From Nanobdellota archaeon (GTDB lineage: Archaea > Nanobdellota > Nanobdellia > Pacearchaeales > GW2011-AR1): DNA of 10,843 nt. Below, piece after piece: positions 10,171-10,843 of the stretch. The stretch is taken from positions 1 to 10,843 of the forward strand of contig JAHIWJ010000063.1 in NCBI GenBank assembly GCA_018816205.1. Reading direction: 5' to 3'. The translations under genes and the position numbers were made by a program. Each line of letters begins with the position of its first letter. Positions within the stretch are counted from its first letter, which is position 1. The notes below the pieces were generated by a model. It worked only from the letters and a program-made list of their open reading frames with translations. It made no database searches and was not told the DNA's origin.

Positions 10171-10410
10171 TCAAGCTTCATACGGTCTACCATCAACGAC
10201 TTCAGGTATAAGATGCTGCCCAGTCAGATCAGTCCCCCCTGGAACAAACAAATATCCTTGCCCGTATAATGCTTCATCTCTTTCCACAGCTGGTTCAACA
10301 ACCTCAACTCTTCTAGAAGGAGTTATAGGCTGATCAAAAAGACCCCTCTCAACAACGCGTTGACCAAGAAGATCAAAGTCTGTAGGATCACTAGTTGGCG
10401 AATCACCCAT
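10171..10410 (-). CDS. Small acidic hypothetical protein
   Basis: A 79-residue protein read from the ATG at 10410 (the frame is open to a TTG five codons earlier). I do not recognise it. It is acidic, has no Cys and no membrane segment. It opens MGDSPTSDPTDFDLLGQR, has a Val/Glu-rich middle (RRVEVVEPAVERDE) and a Gly-rich GQGYLFVPGGTDLTGQ stretch, and ends EVVDGRPYEA. A TATA box centred 25 bases before the ATG implies a leaderless mRNA and supports the ATG over the TTG. It lies between the methyltransferase end and aRF1, with its own promoter on one side and the aRF1 promoter on the other. The clean frame and promoter make a real gene likely, but there is no homology support. Confidence 0.55.
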   Translation of the reverse strand: MGDSPTSDPTDFDLLGQRVVERGLFDQPITPSRRVEVVEPAVERDEALYGQGYLFVPGGTDLTGQHLIPEVVDGRPYEA

Positions 10411-10430
10411 GACAACAAAAAACAAAAAGA

Positions 10431-10439
10431 CTTTATAAA
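10431..10439 (-). promoter_or_regulatory. TATA box of the 79-residue gene
   Basis: The minus strand reads TTTATAAAG, centred 25 bases upstream of the ATG at 10410. That is the spacing expected if transcription begins at the start codon (leaderless mRNA). A T-rich stretch lies between box and ATG, and there is no Shine-Dalgarno. Confidence 0.6.
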
Positions 10440-10522
10440 ATTATCTGCAGTCTGGATTGTCTAGAGTGGGATGCCAAACTTGATGAATTTCTTAACGACT
10501 CTCCAGAAGAAGTTAAGATAAA

Positions 10523-10843
10523 TTAATAATCTTCTATAATTGATTTCTCTTTGTCTGTAATTCCGTAGAGTTTGTAAACCATCTCGTTTATTTCTTCGTC
10601 GGTTTTTTCTATTTTTTCCGCTAGCTCCTTAACTTCTTTTTTGTTCTTCTCAAAGTATTCCATTAGTTCTTCTTTTTTGGTAAAGTTTAGTTTAATCTTT
10701 AATTGTTTAACGAACTCGTCAAAATCTAATTCATGGAACTTATCCAATTTTGTGGATAATTTGTTAAGTTTATATTCGTGCTTTATTAGTTTTAGGAACT
10801 TATCCTTTTTCTCGTAGAATTCTTTGTTTAGTTTTAGCATTAA
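10523..10843 (-). CDS. C-terminal end of a type IIG/Eco57I-like restriction-methyltransferase (partial)
   Basis: The last 106 codons of a gene that enters from the right edge; the Met at 10840 is internal, because the frame is still open at the edge. The end is Lys/Glu-rich and helical, with L-D-F-D-E-F-V-K-Q-L-K (about 38-48 from that Met), E-E-L-M-E-Y-F-E, and close to the end EKIEKTDEEINEMVYKLYGI. The pattern I-x-x-T-D-x-E-I-x-x-M-V-Y-x-L-Y-G-(I/L)-T is, from my knowledge, characteristic of the C-termini of type IIG and related N6-adenine methyltransferases, where it ends the target-recognition region. The methylase motifs (NPPY and the SAM-binding motif) would be outside this window, so activity cannot be judged. 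It could also be a detached specificity subunit. Confidence 0.65.
   Translation of the reverse strand, partial: LMLKLNKEFYEKKDKFLKLIKHEYKLNKLSTKLDKFHELDFDEFVKQLKIKLNFTKKEELMEYFEKNKKEVKELAEKIEKTDEEINEMVYKLYGITDKEKSIIEDY

Overview
The window looks like chromosome of a DPANN archaeon, most like Woesearchaeota or Pacearchaeota. The evidence is an archaeal-type class I release factor (aRF1, with NIKS and GGQ), TATA-like boxes at archaeal spacing, T-tract terminators, and surface proteins carrying N-glycosylation sequons and a recurrent 'ITG' motif that I associate with these lineages. All supported genes are on the minus strand, so reading order is from right to left.

Right edge (10523-10843): the last ~106 codons of a protein resembling the C-terminal target-recognition end of a type IIG/Eco57I-like restriction-methyltransferase. 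Next (10171-10410) is a small acidic protein of unknown function whose ATG lies 25 bases from a TATA box, so its mRNA is probably leaderless. Then comes aRF1 (8931-10037), with its own promoter, a GC-rich hairpin at the predicted mRNA 5' end, and T-tracts after the stop.

Centre (8513-8860): about 350 non-coding bases form an unusual leader for the next gene. A TATA box is followed, near the predicted transcript start, by a 19-base sequence whose exact complement recurs 223 bases downstream, with a third partial copy. Between them is a closed ~98-base stem structure followed by T-tracts. A second GC-rich hairpin with a T-tract abuts a perfect Shine-Dalgarno. This could be a conditional leader, a separate small RNA, or a small inverted-repeat element.

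Most of the window (302-8512) is one 2736-residue gene. Predicted order: cytoplasmic duplicated helical domain; membrane segment; acidic linker; a Cys-pair/cadherin-like/Ca-loop surface region; four LamG modules, each apparently inserted inside an Ig-like domain; two more beta-sandwich domains; a short hydrophobic segment and Arg/Lys cluster; and two tandem sigma-region-4-like helix-turn-helix domains. If the topology holds, this is a giant surface receptor with a DNA-binding domain inside the cell, a one-component membrane sensor-regulator. The left edge (1-249) holds the start of another exported protein sharing the W-F-ITG motif.

The most noteworthy content is the giant LamG/HTH protein together with its structured leader. 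The family and lineage assignments rest on recognition by eye, not on database searches.
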